Origin: JAAEUB01 sp964550345
GTDB taxonomy: Bacteria; Pseudomonadota; Alphaproteobacteria; Rhodobacterales; Rhodobacteraceae
NCBI GenBank assembly: GCA_964550345.1
Contig: CAZJYZ010000007.1
Location: 1 to 64,000 of the forward strand
Reading direction: 5' to 3'
Length of the DNA stretch: 64,000 bases
Part shown: piece by piece, positions 7,441-16,734 of the stretch
Layout: each line of letters begins with the position of its first letter
Numbering within the stretch: position 1 is the first letter of the stretch
Translations under genes and position numbers: made by a program
Notes under the pieces: model-generated
What the model saw: only the letters and a program-made list of their open reading frames with translations
Database searches by the model: none
Told to the model about the DNA's origin: nothing

Positions 7441-9315
7441 ATGTCAGGGCAAAATATGCGCGTAATTCCTATCGTAAGTGCCATTCTGGTTGTTATTGGT
7501 TTGTATATTTTGATTTTTGAGCGTGACAGAGCCTTTGATTTTGCCCGCGGCGGGAGCGTTGAGGCAACCACGGACGCGGAAAAGCCCGGGGAAGATGCAC
7601 AAGCCCTGGCGACGGACGAAACGACATCCGAAGCTGCAGGCAGCGCAGAAATGCCTCTGGTATCAGTGATCGCGATGAAAAGTAACGCACGCGAAATTGA
7701 CTCGGCGGTTTTGCTGCGCGGCCGGACAGAAGCCTCGCGACAGGTTGATATGAAAGCCGAAACTTCTGGTCAGGTTGTATCCGAGCCTTTGCGAAAAGGC
7801 AGCGAAGTGGCCCGCGGCGACCTTCTGTGTAAGCTGGATCCGGGAACGCGCGAAGCCTCATTGGCCGAAGCACTGGCGCGTCTGGCCGAAGCCAAAGCGC
7901 GCATTCCTGAAGCCGAGGCATCTCTGGCCGAGGCCCAAAGCCGGGTGCCAGCCATGGCCGCATCTTTAGCGCAGGCGCGTAGCCAGGTTCCCGCGATGGA
8001 AGCCGCTCTGGCCGAGGCTCTCAGCAGAGTGCCAGCCGCCGAAGCCTCTCTTGCCGAAGCCCAAAGCCGGGTGCCAGCCGCCGAAGCCTCTCTAGCCGAG
8101 GCCAAAAGCCGTGTGCCGGCGATGGAAGCAGCATTGGCCGAAGCGCTCAGCCGGGTCACATCCGCCGAAGCGGCCCTTGCCGAGGCCATGACAAGACCTG
8201 CCGCGTCAGAGGCTGGAGTTGCCGAAGCCGAGGCGCGTCTGAGCGAGGCCGAGATTAACCATAACGCCGCCACACAACTGGCTGAAGGCGGTTTTGCCTC
8301 GGATACCCGGGTTGCCAACGCGCTTGCCACGCTGGTTTCCGCCCGGGCCGGCCTGCAAAACGCCCTGTCACAGCTTGAAAGTGCCCATGCCGGGATAGAA
8401 GCCGCCAGAAGCCAAGTCGAAGGTGCCAAAGCAGGGGTGCAATCCGCCAAAAGTCAGGTCGAAGGTGCCAAAGCCGGGATACAATCTGCGCAAAGCCAGA
8501 TCGAAGGCGCTATTGCCGGGGTGCAATCCGCCAAAAGCTCGGTCGAGGGCGCCAAGGCCGGGGTGCAATCTGCGAAAAGCCAGATTGACGCCGCCCTGGC
8601 TGGCATTGAATCCGCGCTGAGCCAGATTGAAGGCGCCAAGGCCGGGGTGCAATCAGCCCGCGCGCAAGTTGAGAACGCCAAGGCAGGCACGCAATCAGCC
8701 GAGGCCAGCGTCGCCGCCGCACGTCTGGACATCACGCGGCTGGAAATCCACGCGCCCTTTGCAGGGCTTTTGGAAACCGACACGGCCGAGCTGGGCAGCT
8801 TGCTGCAACCGGGTGCGCTTTGCGCCACGATCGTGCAAATCGACCCGATCAAGCTGGTGGGTTTCGTCCCAGAGGTGGATGTGGACAAGGTCCATACCGG
8901 CGCCATGGCAGGTGGCCGCCTGAATAACGGGCGCGATCTGGTGGGTCAGGTCAGCTTTCTGTCGCGGGTTGCGGACCCGCTGACACGTACTTTCCGGGTG
9001 GAAGTCGAAGTGCCAAACACGGACGAGTCCGTAAGCGATGGTCTGACAGTCGAAATTCTGATCGCCTCGGACGGGCGCATGGCGCATTTGCTACCGCAAT
9101 CTTCCCTGACGCTGGATGACGACGGCAATCTGGGCGTGCGGGTGGTGGGTGACGGCGACACGGCTTTGTTTATGCCGGTTACGATGATCCGCGACAGCAT
9201 CGAAGGTGTCTGGGTCGCCGGCCTGCCCGATGTGGTCGATGTGATTGTCACCGGGCAAAATTACGTTTCGGACGGTGTGGCGCTTGCGGTCACCTACCGG
9301 GAGCCTGAAACATGA
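7441..9315 (+). CDS. RND efflux periplasmic adaptor with expanded repeat coiled coil
   Basis: This is the membrane-fusion (adaptor) subunit linking an inner-membrane RND pump to an outer-membrane channel. Residues 7-26 form an N-terminal membrane anchor. One half of the lipoyl-like domain is near 95-130 (AETSGQVVSEPLRKG), the other near 435-455, and beta-barrel and membrane-proximal regions follow. The hairpin between them, about residues 131-432, is far longer than in AcrA-type adaptors and is built of 14-residue tandem units: about nine of the LAEALSRVPAAEAS kind going out and about eight of the AKSQVEGAKAGVQS kind coming back. The short non-repetitive tip is near 268-298. The 624-residue length is well above the usual 350-420. 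The last four bases overlap the pump gene. Substrate is unknown. Confidence 0.93.
   Translation: MSGQNMRVIPIVSAILVVIGLYILIFERDRAFDFARGGSVEATTDAEKPGEDAQALATDETTSEAAGSAEMPLVSVIAMKSNAREIDSAVLLRGRTEASRQVDMKAETSGQVVSEPLRKGSEVARGDLLCKLDPGTREASLAEALARLAEAKARIPEAEASLAEAQSRVPAMAASLAQARSQVPAMEAALAEALSRVPAAEASLAEAQSRVPAAEASLAEAKSRVPAMEAALAEALSRVTSAEAALAEAMTRPAASEAGVAEAEARLSEAEINHNAATQLAEGGFASDTRVANALATLVSARAGLQNALSQLESAHAGIEAARSQVEGAKAGVQSAKSQVEGAKAGIQSAQSQIEGAIAGVQSAKSSVEGAKAGVQSAKSQIDAALAGIESALSQIEGAKAGVQSARAQVENAKAGTQSAEASVAAARLDITRLEIHAPFAGLLETDTAELGSLLQPGALCATIVQIDPIKLVGFVPEVDVDKVHTGAMAGGRLNNGRDLVGQVSFLSRVADPLTRTFRVEVEVPNTDESVSDGLTVEILIASDGRMAHLLPQSSLTLDDDGNLGVRVVGDGDTALFMPVTMIRDSIEGVWVAGLPDVVDVIVTGQNYVSDGVALAVTYREPET
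7861..8735 (+). repeat. 42-bp coding tandem repeats in the RND adaptor
   Basis: Two arrays of 42-bp degenerate repeats encode the outgoing (7861-8240) and returning (about 8358-8735) arms of the adaptor coiled coil. Every unit is exactly two heptads long, so gain or loss of a unit keeps reading frame and coiled-coil register. Codon choice varies between neighbouring copies (GCC GAA / GCC GAG), so the array is not freshly made. Confidence 0.85.
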
Positions 9316-12300
9316 TCCGCATCGTTGAATATGCCGCCGCGCGGGCGCGCATGGTCATGGCCTTTATCCTCCTGTCCGTTTTGGCAGGGGCGGTTGCATA
9401 TGTGAGCCTGCCCAAAGAGGGCGAACCGGATATCGAAATACCGATGTTGTTCGTTTCGGTCCCCTTCCCCGGCATTTCGGCGGCGGATGCTGAACGCATT
9501 CTGCTCAAGCCAATGGAAACGGCGATGGCGGATGTCGAGGGGCTCAAGGACATGTCCGGCACCGCCTCGGAAAACTACGCAGGTATGCTGCTCGAGTTTG
9601 ACTTTAACTGGGACAAGACCAGCGTCATTGCCGATGTGCGCGACGCCATGAACGGAGTTGAAGGCGAATTACCGGAAGGCGCCGACAAATATTCGGTGAC
9701 CGAGATCAATTTCTCGGAATTTCCCATCATCGTCGTCAATCTGTCGGGCAATGTGCCCGAACGCACCCTGATCCATCTGGCCCAGAAGATGCAGGACAGG
9801 CTGGAAGGTATCGACGCGGTGCTGGACGCTTCGCTGACGGGTTACCGCGAAGAGATGCTGGAAGTGGTCATCGACCCCTTGCGGCTTGAGGCCTATAACG
9901 TCACCGCCGCCGAACTGATCAACGTAGTGCGCAACAATAACCAGTTGATCGCTGCGGGCGAGATCGCCACGCCCAGTGGTGCCATTGCCGTCAAAATCCC
10001 CTCGTCCTTCGATGAGGTGCAGGACATTTACACCCTGCCGGTCAAGGTCAACGGCGACAGCGTTGTGACATTGGGCGATCTGGCGACCATCCGCCTGACC
10101 TTTCAGGACCGCACCGGAACCGCGCGGTTTAACGGCGAAACAACGCTGGCATTGCAGGTCTCCAAGCGCAAAGGCTTTAACCTGATCGATACCGCCGCCC
10201 TGATCCGCGATGCGGTCGAGGCGGAACGCCTGTCCTGGCCCGAGGAATTGCGAGACGCGGTCCGGGTGGACACATCAAACGATCAGTCCTTCGTCGTCGG
10301 CTCGATGGTGCGCCAGTTGGAAGGCTCGGTAATCACCGCCATCGCACTGGTGATGATCGTGGTACTTGCCTCACTTGGTATCCGCTCGGCGCTTTTGGTG
10401 GGTTTTGCCATTCCGACCTCATTTCTGCTGACCTTCGCCCTGTTCGCTGCCCTTGATGTGACCATTTCAAACATCGTCATGTTCGGGCTGATCCTTGCGG
10501 TTGGTATGCTGGTGGACGGTGCCATCGTGGTGGTGGAATATGCCGATAAACGCATACGCGACGGTGTCGGGCCGATGAAGGCCTATGTGGCCGCGGCCCA
10601 GCGCATGTTCTGGCCCATTGTCAGTTCAACCGCCACGACGCTCTGCGCCTTCCTGCCGATGCTGTTCTGGCCCGGCATCCCGGGCGAGTTCATGGGGATG
10701 CTGCCCAAAACCATGATCTATGTGCTGACCGCCAGCCTGCTGGTGGCACTGATCTACTTGCCTGTCATGGGCGGGGTATCCGGGCGTATCTCGGTCTTGC
10801 TGCAACGGGTTTCCGACGTCCTTCGCCCGCTGCCATGGCTGGTGCGGGCGGCGATGGTGCTGCCCTCGGCCTATCTTGTGTTCATGGCGGGCATGCAACT
10901 TCTGAACCCGGAATATATATTCGCGCTTATGGGCGCGCAGAACCCACTTGGCGGCGCCATGACAATCCTGCCTGGCGTTGTCATGCTAGCCATTGGAACG
11001 TCACTTCTGGCGATCACGCTTGGTTCCGCACGGATCACATGGCGCAAAAAACGTGTCAAATCGGGCTACCGCCGCTCGCCGTTTGGCTGGTTTATCCACC
11101 TGATATCGGGCAACCCGGTGATGCCCGTCGTGGCAATCGGCGCGGTCTTCGGCTTTGTCGGATTTATCTTTGTCACTTTCTCAGCCAACAATCACGGAAC
11201 CGAGTTTTTCGCCGAAACCGAACCCGAACAGGCCATTATATATGTCCGCGCCCGCGGCAACCTTTCGCTTGAGGAAAAAGACGCGATGGTTGCCCAAGTG
11301 GAACAGATAGCAATATCCACTCAGGGAATTGAATCCACCTTTTCCTTTGCAGGCGCTGGCGGGCTGAACCAAAACACCGGCGGCGCCTCGGGCCCGCGTG
11401 ACACGATCGGTCAGGTGCAGATCGAAATGATCGCGTGGGAGGACCGCCCCCATATCAAAGAGCAGATTAAACTGTTGGGTTTCCTGCCCTTCACCCGCAA
11501 TATCGTTGACCCCGATTATGACGGCGACGTTGTCATGGAACGCCTTGAGGAACGGCTGTCCGTCCTGCCCGGCATACGCTTTGAAGTGCTCAATCTGGCA
11601 ATGGGTCCTGCCTCGGCCAAGCCGGTGCATCTGCGCATCAAAGGGGAAAACTGGGAGGACCTGCTGGCCTCAGCCGCCCTTGCCTCAGCCCATTTCGAAG
11701 CCACACCCGGCCTTGCGGATGTGGAAGATACCCGCCCCCTGCCCGGAATCGACTGGGAACTTGAAGTCGACGTCGAAAAGGCCGGGCGTTATGGCACCGA
11801 TGTGGCCACAGTGGGCGGCATGGTGCAGCTAATTACCACCGGTCTGCTCTTGGACACGATGCGGGTCGATACCTCTGATGAAGAGATTGAGATCCGCGTG
11901 CGCCTGCCTCAGGATGACCGGGTGTTGTCAACACTCGATACGCTGAAACTACGCACACAAAGCGGGCTGGTACCGTTGTCAAACTTTGTCAGTCGCAAAC
12001 CTGTGCCGACGCTGGCACAGATCAACCGCACCGATCAGGCACGCTATTTCGACGTAAAAGCGGCGGTTGACCCGAACCTTGTGCGCCTTGACAACACCTC
12101 AACCGGCACAAGCCGCCTTGTTACCGCCGACGAGGCCGAAAACATCATGGCGCAGGACGAAACCGGGGAATTCACCTCAACCCCGGTCACACCGGATGAG
12201 CGGATCGCCTATCTGAGCGAATGGCTGGAAACCAATCCCTTTGCCGCCGGTATTGAATATGAATGGACCGGCGATCAGGAAGAACAGGCCGATAGCATGG

Positions 12301-13175
12301 CGTTCCTAGGTCAGGCTTTCGTCGGCGCCCTGTTCCTGATGTTCATCATCCTGCTGGCGCAGTTCAACTCGCTTTATAACTCGGTACTGGTGCTGCTGGC
12401 AGTGGTTCTGTCCACAACCGGGGTGCTGGTGGGCATGCTGGTCATGGCGCAGCCTTTCTCGATCATCATGACCGGGACCGGCGTTGTGGCGCTGGCCGGG
12501 ATTGTGGTGAACAACAATATTGTTCTGATTGACACCTATCAGGATTACGCGCGCTACATGCCCCGGCTCGAGGCGATCACCCGCACCGCCGAGGCACGTA
12601 TCCGCCCTGTCCTGCTGACCACCATCACCACCATGGCCGGTCTGGCCCCGATGATGTTCGGCCTGTCGCTTGATTTCTTCAACGGTGGCTATTCGATTGA
12701 TGCACCCACCGCCCTTTGGTGGAAGCAACTGGCAACCGCCGTTGTGTTCGGCCTTGGCATAGCCACAGTGCTGACACTGGTCTTCACCCCCTCGATGCTG
12801 GCCTTGCGCGTCTGGATTTCCGCTGGTGCCTATAGCTCACTCAGGGGCTTGGCGGCCCTCTCAAGCGGCCTCAAAGGGCGCACAGCCCGCGACATTGCCC
12901 TCGGGCGGGCCGCAAGACGCCACAAAGTCTCCGAAATCGTCTGGGACTTTGCCGAGGCCTTTGACGATGAAGAGGACGAAACCCCGATTGATGACGAAGG
13001 CGAGGTCGCCCCGGCGCTGGAGGATTTACAGAAGGTCATTTCCGCAACTTCTCTGGCAGAGGACCCACCTGAATCCGGGGAGGAAGCCGCGACAGAAAAT
13101 CTGGAAGAGCCACAAGGGGAAGCTGGTGAAACCCCGGATGATCCGGCGGGCAAGCCACTCAGAGCCGCAGAATAA
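9312..13175 (+). CDS. RND efflux pump permease with acidic C-terminal tail
   Basis: The 1287-residue inner-membrane pump belongs to the HAE/AcrB-like RND superfamily. It has a first membrane helix near residues 15-33, a periplasmic porter domain, a helix cluster from about 330 that includes the GMLVDGAIVVVE segment near 397-408, a second porter domain and a second helix cluster near 1010-1170 (GIVVNNNIVLIDTY). It is about 200 residues longer than typical. An insertion of extra hydrophobic segments lies near 495-620, and an acidic Glu/Asp/Pro-rich tail occupies about the last 110 residues. It overlaps the adaptor gene by four bases (ATGA). No outer-membrane channel gene or dedicated regulator is adjacent. 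Confidence 0.94.
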   Translation: MIRIVEYAAARARMVMAFILLSVLAGAVAYVSLPKEGEPDIEIPMLFVSVPFPGISAADAERILLKPMETAMADVEGLKDMSGTASENYAGMLLEFDFNWDKTSVIADVRDAMNGVEGELPEGADKYSVTEINFSEFPIIVVNLSGNVPERTLIHLAQKMQDRLEGIDAVLDASLTGYREEMLEVVIDPLRLEAYNVTAAELINVVRNNNQLIAAGEIATPSGAIAVKIPSSFDEVQDIYTLPVKVNGDSVVTLGDLATIRLTFQDRTGTARFNGETTLALQVSKRKGFNLIDTAALIRDAVEAERLSWPEELRDAVRVDTSNDQSFVVGSMVRQLEGSVITAIALVMIVVLASLGIRSALLVGFAIPTSFLLTFALFAALDVTISNIVMFGLILAVGMLVDGAIVVVEYADKRIRDGVGPMKAYVAAAQRMFWPIVSSTATTLCAFLPMLFWPGIPGEFMGMLPKTMIYVLTASLLVALIYLPVMGGVSGRISVLLQRVSDVLRPLPWLVRAAMVLPSAYLVFMAGMQLLNPEYIFALMGAQNPLGGAMTILPGVVMLAIGTSLLAITLGSARITWRKKRVKSGYRRSPFGWFIHLISGNPVMPVVAIGAVFGFVGFIFVTFSANNHGTEFFAETEPEQAIIYVRARGNLSLEEKDAMVAQVEQIAISTQGIESTFSFAGAGGLNQNTGGASGPRDTIGQVQIEMIAWEDRPHIKEQIKLLGFLPFTRNIVDPDYDGDVVMERLEERLSVLPGIRFEVLNLAMGPASAKPVHLRIKGENWEDLLASAALASAHFEATPGLADVEDTRPLPGIDWELEVDVEKAGRYGTDVATVGGMVQLITTGLLLDTMRVDTSDEEIEIRVRLPQDDRVLSTLDTLKLRTQSGLVPLSNFVSRKPVPTLAQINRTDQARYFDVKAAVDPNLVRLDNTSTGTSRLVTADEAENIMAQDETGEFTSTPVTPDERIAYLSEWLETNPFAAGIEYEWTGDQEEQADSMAFLGQAFVGALFLMFIILLAQFNSLYNSVLVLLAVVLSTTGVLVGMLVMAQPFSIIMTGTGVVALAGIVVNNNIVLIDTYQDYARYMPRLEAITRTAEARIRPVLLTTITTMAGLAPMMFGLSLDFFNGGYSIDAPTALWWKQLATAVVFGLGIATVLTLVFTPSMLALRVWISAGAYSSLRGLAALSSGLKGRTARDIALGRAARRHKVSEIVWDFAEAFDDEEDETPIDDEGEVAPALEDLQKVISATSLAEDPPESGEEAATENLEEPQGEAGETPDDPAGKPLRAAE

Positions 13176-13182
13176 AAAACCT

Positions 13183-13240
13183 GCCCCCTTCATCTTGGTG
13201 CAAATACCTTGGGGGTCTGGGGGTAAAACCCCCAGTTCCT
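13183..13240. repeat. Dispersed intergenic repeat copy 3
   Basis: A B-type half (CCTTCATCTTGGTGCAAATACC, 13187-13209) is followed by a GC hairpin with an 7-bp arm at 13217-13223 and 13229-13235. It lies between the convergent pump and ABC exporter genes and probably marks both transcript ends. Confidence 0.6.
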
Positions 13241-13270
13241 GCCTGGCTTAATCCGAAAAACTCACAGCAG

Positions 13271-15100
13271 CTATGCCGCCTCTTCTTCCTCGGCCGCCTG
13301 ACGCGTCCACATGGAATAATAACGCCCGCCCAGCTCCAGAAGATCCTCATGGCGGCCCTGTTCTGTGACCACGCCATTCTCAAGCACAACTATCTCGTCC
13401 GCATCCGCAATCGTCGACAGGCGGTGAGCGATGGTGATGACAGAGCGTCCCTTACCCATGGCCTTCAAGCTTTCCTGAATATCGCGCTCGGTCTCACTAT
13501 CGAGCGCCGAGGTTGCTTCATCCAAAAGCAATATCGGCGGGTTTTTCAGCAAGGTACGCGCAATGCCCACGCGCTGCTTTTCACCGCCGGACAATTTCAG
13601 CCCACGCTCGCCAACCGTGGTTTCGTACCCATCGGGCAATGTCACAATAAAGTCGTGTATTTTCGCGGCCTTAGCTGCCGCTTCAACCTCAGACCGGCTG
13701 GCCTCGGGGCGGCCATAGGCGATGTTGTAATAAATGGTATCGTTGAACAAGACCGTGTCCTGCGGCACCACGCCAATGCTTTGGTGCAGGCTTTCCTGCG
13801 TCACGTCGCGCACATCCTGCCCGTCGATTTTCAGGGCCCCATCGCCTACGTCATAAAACCGGAATAACAGGCGCCCGATTGTAGATTTACCGGACCCTGA
13901 AGGCCCGACAATGGCCAGTGTTTTACCGGCCCCAACTGACATGGACACACCTTTCAGAATGGGCCGCGCCGCGTCATAGCCAAAATACACATCCTCCAAT
14001 GCGACCTCACCGCCCGCCACCTTGATTTCAGGCGCCTCCGGCTTGTCCTTTACCTCGGCTGGTTGCTCCAGCAGGTCGAACATCTCACCCATATCCACCA
14101 ATGCCTGCCGGATTTCCCGATAAACGGAACCAAGGAAATTCAGCGGCATGGTGATCTGCACCATATAAGCGTTGACCATGACAAAATCGCCCACGGTCAG
14201 GTCGCCGTTTTGCACGCCGATTGCAGCCAGAACCATCACCACAACCAATCCGATTGTGATCAGAAATGCCTGACCGAAGTTCAAAAAAGCCAATGAATAC
14301 GAAGTCTTAAGTGCCGCACGCTCATAGCCCGCCATGGCCTGATCATAGCGCATCGCCTCACGACGCTCCGCACCGAAATACTTGACGGTTTCAAAGTTCA
14401 GCAGGCTGTCGATGGCTTTCTGATTGGCATCCGTATCCTGATCATTCATCTGCTTGCGGATTTTCACCCGCCATTCCGTGACCTTGAGCGTGAACCAGAC
14501 ATAAAGCGCGATCGTCACCACGACCGTGGCCAGATACCAGACGTCAAAGACGAAAAACAGCACTGTCGCGATCATCAGAAGTTCCAGCACCAAGGGCCCG
14601 ATCGAGAACAGCATGAAGCGCAAAAGGAACTCGACGCCCTTGACACCACGCTCAATGATGCGGCTCAGCCCACCGGTTTTGCGCGTGATGTGATAACGCA
14701 TGGACAGGCGGTGAATATGAGTAAAGGTCTCCAGTGCTAACTGGCGCAGCGCACGTTGGCCAACGCGGGCAAATACCGCATCGCGCAGCTGCTGAAACCC
14801 GTTGGTCATCAGGCGTGCCATGCCGTAAGCTACCGTTAACCCTACAGCACCAAAGCCCAGCATCCAGGCCGCATCCGTTACGTCCCCGGACAGGGTATCA
14901 ACCGCAGCTTTGTATAAAAACGGCGTCGCCACCGAGATCGCTTTGGACAAAACCAGCGCCAGCATTGCCAGCACCACGCGGTATTTTACCCAAGGGTGTT
15001 CCGCCGGCCACAGATAGGGGGCGACCCGTTTAATGGTGCGCCAACCGCTTTTCGGAGCTTTCGTGGTCGTGATCGTCGCGCGTGCCATGCCCGTCCTCAT
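13271..15100 (-). CDS. Atm1/HMT1-type ABC exporter (fused permease and ATPase)
   Basis: The 609-residue half-transporter has an N-terminal six-helix permease domain (about 40-330) and a C-terminal ATPase. The ATPase carries Walker A GPSGSGKST near 398-406, signature LSGGEKQR near 503-510 and Walker B ILLLDEATSALD near 521-532. The N-terminal stretch with RVAPYLWP and WRVKIRKQMND...KAIDSLLNFETVKYF is typical of the Atm1/HMT1 group, which exports glutathione-linked sulfur or metal compounds across the inner membrane. It most likely works as a homodimer. It is divergent from an ArsR-type gene 84 bases away, which hints at metal-linked control, although exporters of this group are often constitutive. 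Confidence 0.93.
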   Translation of the reverse strand: MRTGMARATITTTKAPKSGWRTIKRVAPYLWPAEHPWVKYRVVLAMLALVLSKAISVATPFLYKAAVDTLSGDVTDAAWMLGFGAVGLTVAYGMARLMTNGFQQLRDAVFARVGQRALRQLALETFTHIHRLSMRYHITRKTGGLSRIIERGVKGVEFLLRFMLFSIGPLVLELLMIATVLFFVFDVWYLATVVVTIALYVWFTLKVTEWRVKIRKQMNDQDTDANQKAIDSLLNFETVKYFGAERREAMRYDQAMAGYERAALKTSYSLAFLNFGQAFLITIGLVVVMVLAAIGVQNGDLTVGDFVMVNAYMVQITMPLNFLGSVYREIRQALVDMGEMFDLLEQPAEVKDKPEAPEIKVAGGEVALEDVYFGYDAARPILKGVSMSVGAGKTLAIVGPSGSGKSTIGRLLFRFYDVGDGALKIDGQDVRDVTQESLHQSIGVVPQDTVLFNDTIYYNIAYGRPEASRSEVEAAAKAAKIHDFIVTLPDGYETTVGERGLKLSGGEKQRVGIARTLLKNPPILLLDEATSALDSETERDIQESLKAMGKGRSVITIAHRLSTIADADEIVVLENGVVTEQGRHEDLLELGGRYYSMWTRQAAEEEEAA

Positions 15101-15184
15101 TCATTGCCGCCCGCCCTACCTCTTGCCGGATAGGGATTGGTACGGTATGCAGGGTTAATTCAACGCTTCATGAGTAATTGAAAT

Positions 15185-15508
15185 ATGGACCAACAACAAG
15201 CCCTTTCCGCCCTCTCTGCGATGGCAAATGCTACGCGGCTGGAAATTGTGCGACTGTTGGTGCCCCATGGGGCCGAGGGGCTGTCCGCGGGGGCCATTGC
15301 TGCCGATCTGGGCATTTCCGCCTCGGCCTTGTCCTTTCACCTGTCAACGCTGGAACAAGCAGGGATTTTGACCTCAAAAAAATGCTCCCGGCAGGTTTTT
15401 TACTCGGCTGATTATACCAGGCTGGGCGGGGTCATCGGCTATCTGCTGAACGATTGCTGCGGGGCGCATCCGGAAGTGTGCAATTGCAGCCAGCCCCCCG
15501 CACCCTAA
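15185..15508 (+). CDS. ArsR/SmtB-type transcriptional regulator
   Basis: The 107-residue winged-helix repressor has the ArsR signature helix ISASALSFHLSTLEQAGIL near 48-66 and begins with the usual ALSALANATRLEI segment. The C-terminal tail has DCCGAHPEVCNC, giving four cysteines that are candidate ligands for As(III), Sb(III) or another soft metal. Another Cys lies in KKCSRQVFYS. It faces away from the ABC exporter with a short shared intergenic region, so it may control itself and the exporter. That is inferred from position. No clear operator palindrome was confirmed. Confidence 0.9.
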   Translation: MDQQQALSALSAMANATRLEIVRLLVPHGAEGLSAGAIAADLGISASALSFHLSTLEQAGILTSKKCSRQVFYSADYTRLGGVIGYLLNDCCGAHPEVCNCSQPPAP

Positions 15509-15537
15509 AACGATCCGGCGGGCGCGGCGCACCACAT

Positions 15538-15574
15538 TTCCCTTCATCTTGGCACAAATACCTGCACCGTAGGC
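15538..15574. repeat. Dispersed intergenic repeat copy 4 (truncated)
   Basis: TTCCCTTCATCTTGGCACAAATACCTG at 15538-15564 matches the B half but lacks the following G-run and hairpin. It lies between the convergent ArsR-type and SDR genes. Confidence 0.5.
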
Positions 15575-15607
15575 CTTAATGCGCCGCGCAGCGGCCCCGT
15601 CAACAGC

Positions 15608-16390
15608 CTAAAACGTGGCGTTCACTCCGCCACCATCCAGCAGGATATTCTGCCCGATGATGAAGCCCGCGTGTTTCGAACACAGGAAGGCGCAGGCGGC
15701 GCCAAACTCTTCCGGCGTGCCGTAGCGGCCTGCGGGAATGGTGGCCGCGCGTTCAGCCTTAGCCTCTTCCATGGTGATGCCTTTGGCCGCTACCACACCG
15801 CTGTCTAAGGCAATAGCGCGATCCGTGGCATGAATGCCCGGAAGCAGGTTGTTAATCGTGACGCCGGTTCCGGCAACCTGCCGCGATGTCCCGGCAACGA
15901 ACCCGGTTAGCCCGGAACGGGCTGAATTGGACAGGCCCAAAACGGCGATCGGTGCCTTGACCGATTGCGAGGTGATGTTGACCACCCGGCCCCAGCCACG
16001 CTCCATCATCCCCGGCACCAGCGCCTGGATCAGCGCCACCGGTGTCAGCATATTGGCATCAAGTGCCGCGATAAAATCATCGCGGTCCCAGTCCGACCAC
16101 ATGCCAGGAGGCGGCCCACCGGCATTATTGACCAGAATATCGACCGATCCGCCCGCCGCTTCCAGAACCCGGGCGCGCCCATCTTCACTGGTGATGTCAG
16201 CGGCGACCGCTGTCACATTCACCCCATGTGCCGCACGCAGCGATTCGGCTGCTTCTTCAAGTGGCCCCTCGGAGCGGGCATTGATTACCAAATCCACCCC
16301 TTCGCCTGCCAGTGCTGCCGCACAGCCATATCCAAGCCCTTTTGACGAAGCGCAGACCAGCGCCTTCTTTCCCTTGATGCCAAAATCCAT
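15608..16390 (-). CDS. SDR-family oxidoreductase lacking the usual YxxxK
   Basis: The 260-residue protein has a Rossmann fold with a nucleotide motif ASSKGLGYG near 14-22 and the NNAGG motif near 88-92, as in short-chain dehydrogenases. The active-site region reads NITSQS followed by LGLSNSARSGL. The catalytic Ser is kept, but the Tyr of Tyr-x-x-x-Lys is replaced (the aligned residues read S-N-S-A-R). The C-terminus GQNILLDGGGVNATF is typical of FabG-like annotations. Either it uses altered chemistry or it binds ligand without turning it over. The start has a GGAAGATGAG purine-rich site upstream. Substrate unknown. Confidence 0.85.
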   Translation of the reverse strand: MDFGIKGKKALVCASSKGLGYGCAAALAGEGVDLVINARSEGPLEEAAESLRAAHGVNVTAVAADITSEDGRARVLEAAGGSVDILVNNAGGPPPGMWSDWDRDDFIAALDANMLTPVALIQALVPGMMERGWGRVVNITSQSVKAPIAVLGLSNSARSGLTGFVAGTSRQVAGTGVTINNLLPGIHATDRAIALDSGVVAAKGITMEEAKAERAATIPAGRYGTPEEFGAACAFLCSKHAGFIIGQNILLDGGGVNATF

Positions 16391-16734
16391 GTCTCATCTT
16401 CCTATGTTTGTTTGCGTAAGCTTACCCCATGCTGCGGGCAGGCAAAACGCCATAAATTCCCGATTCGAGCAATCGGTGTAAATCTCGCCCTAAAACACCG
16501 TGATTCCGGGTCAGGGAAACAATGAAGACATCCGGGGGGGGACCATTCACAGCTTAGCGACAATTAACTGTTTTTGCAGAATATTTTATAGCTAATCAGG
16601 CAAGCAATTATTGACCAAACCACAGGTTACCCTGTATTTTTACAGCTGGTGGTGGGGTATGTATTTCGGGATCGGACTTTCGATCAGCAATTGGTGAATG
16701 CATAGCCGTAACACTACCAATTCGCGAGTTTACG
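16391..16734. other. Intergenic region between divergent SDR and Hint genes
   Basis: About 344 bases with no gene. It contains a 6-bp hairpin (CCGATT with AATCGG, 16460-16476) and an AT-rich stretch around 16560-16650 that probably carries the promoter of the Hint gene. No known RNA family is recognised. Confidence 0.4.

Noticed and set aside
7770..8906. Long minus-strand open frames opposite the RND adaptor
   Set aside because: They mirror the tandem repeat of the adaptor gene (Ala/Ser-rich), with no own start sites, so they are by-products of repetition.
16391..16510. Possible tRNA-like arm (CGATTCGAGCAATCG)
   Set aside because: It is a lone 6-bp hairpin without the other arms.
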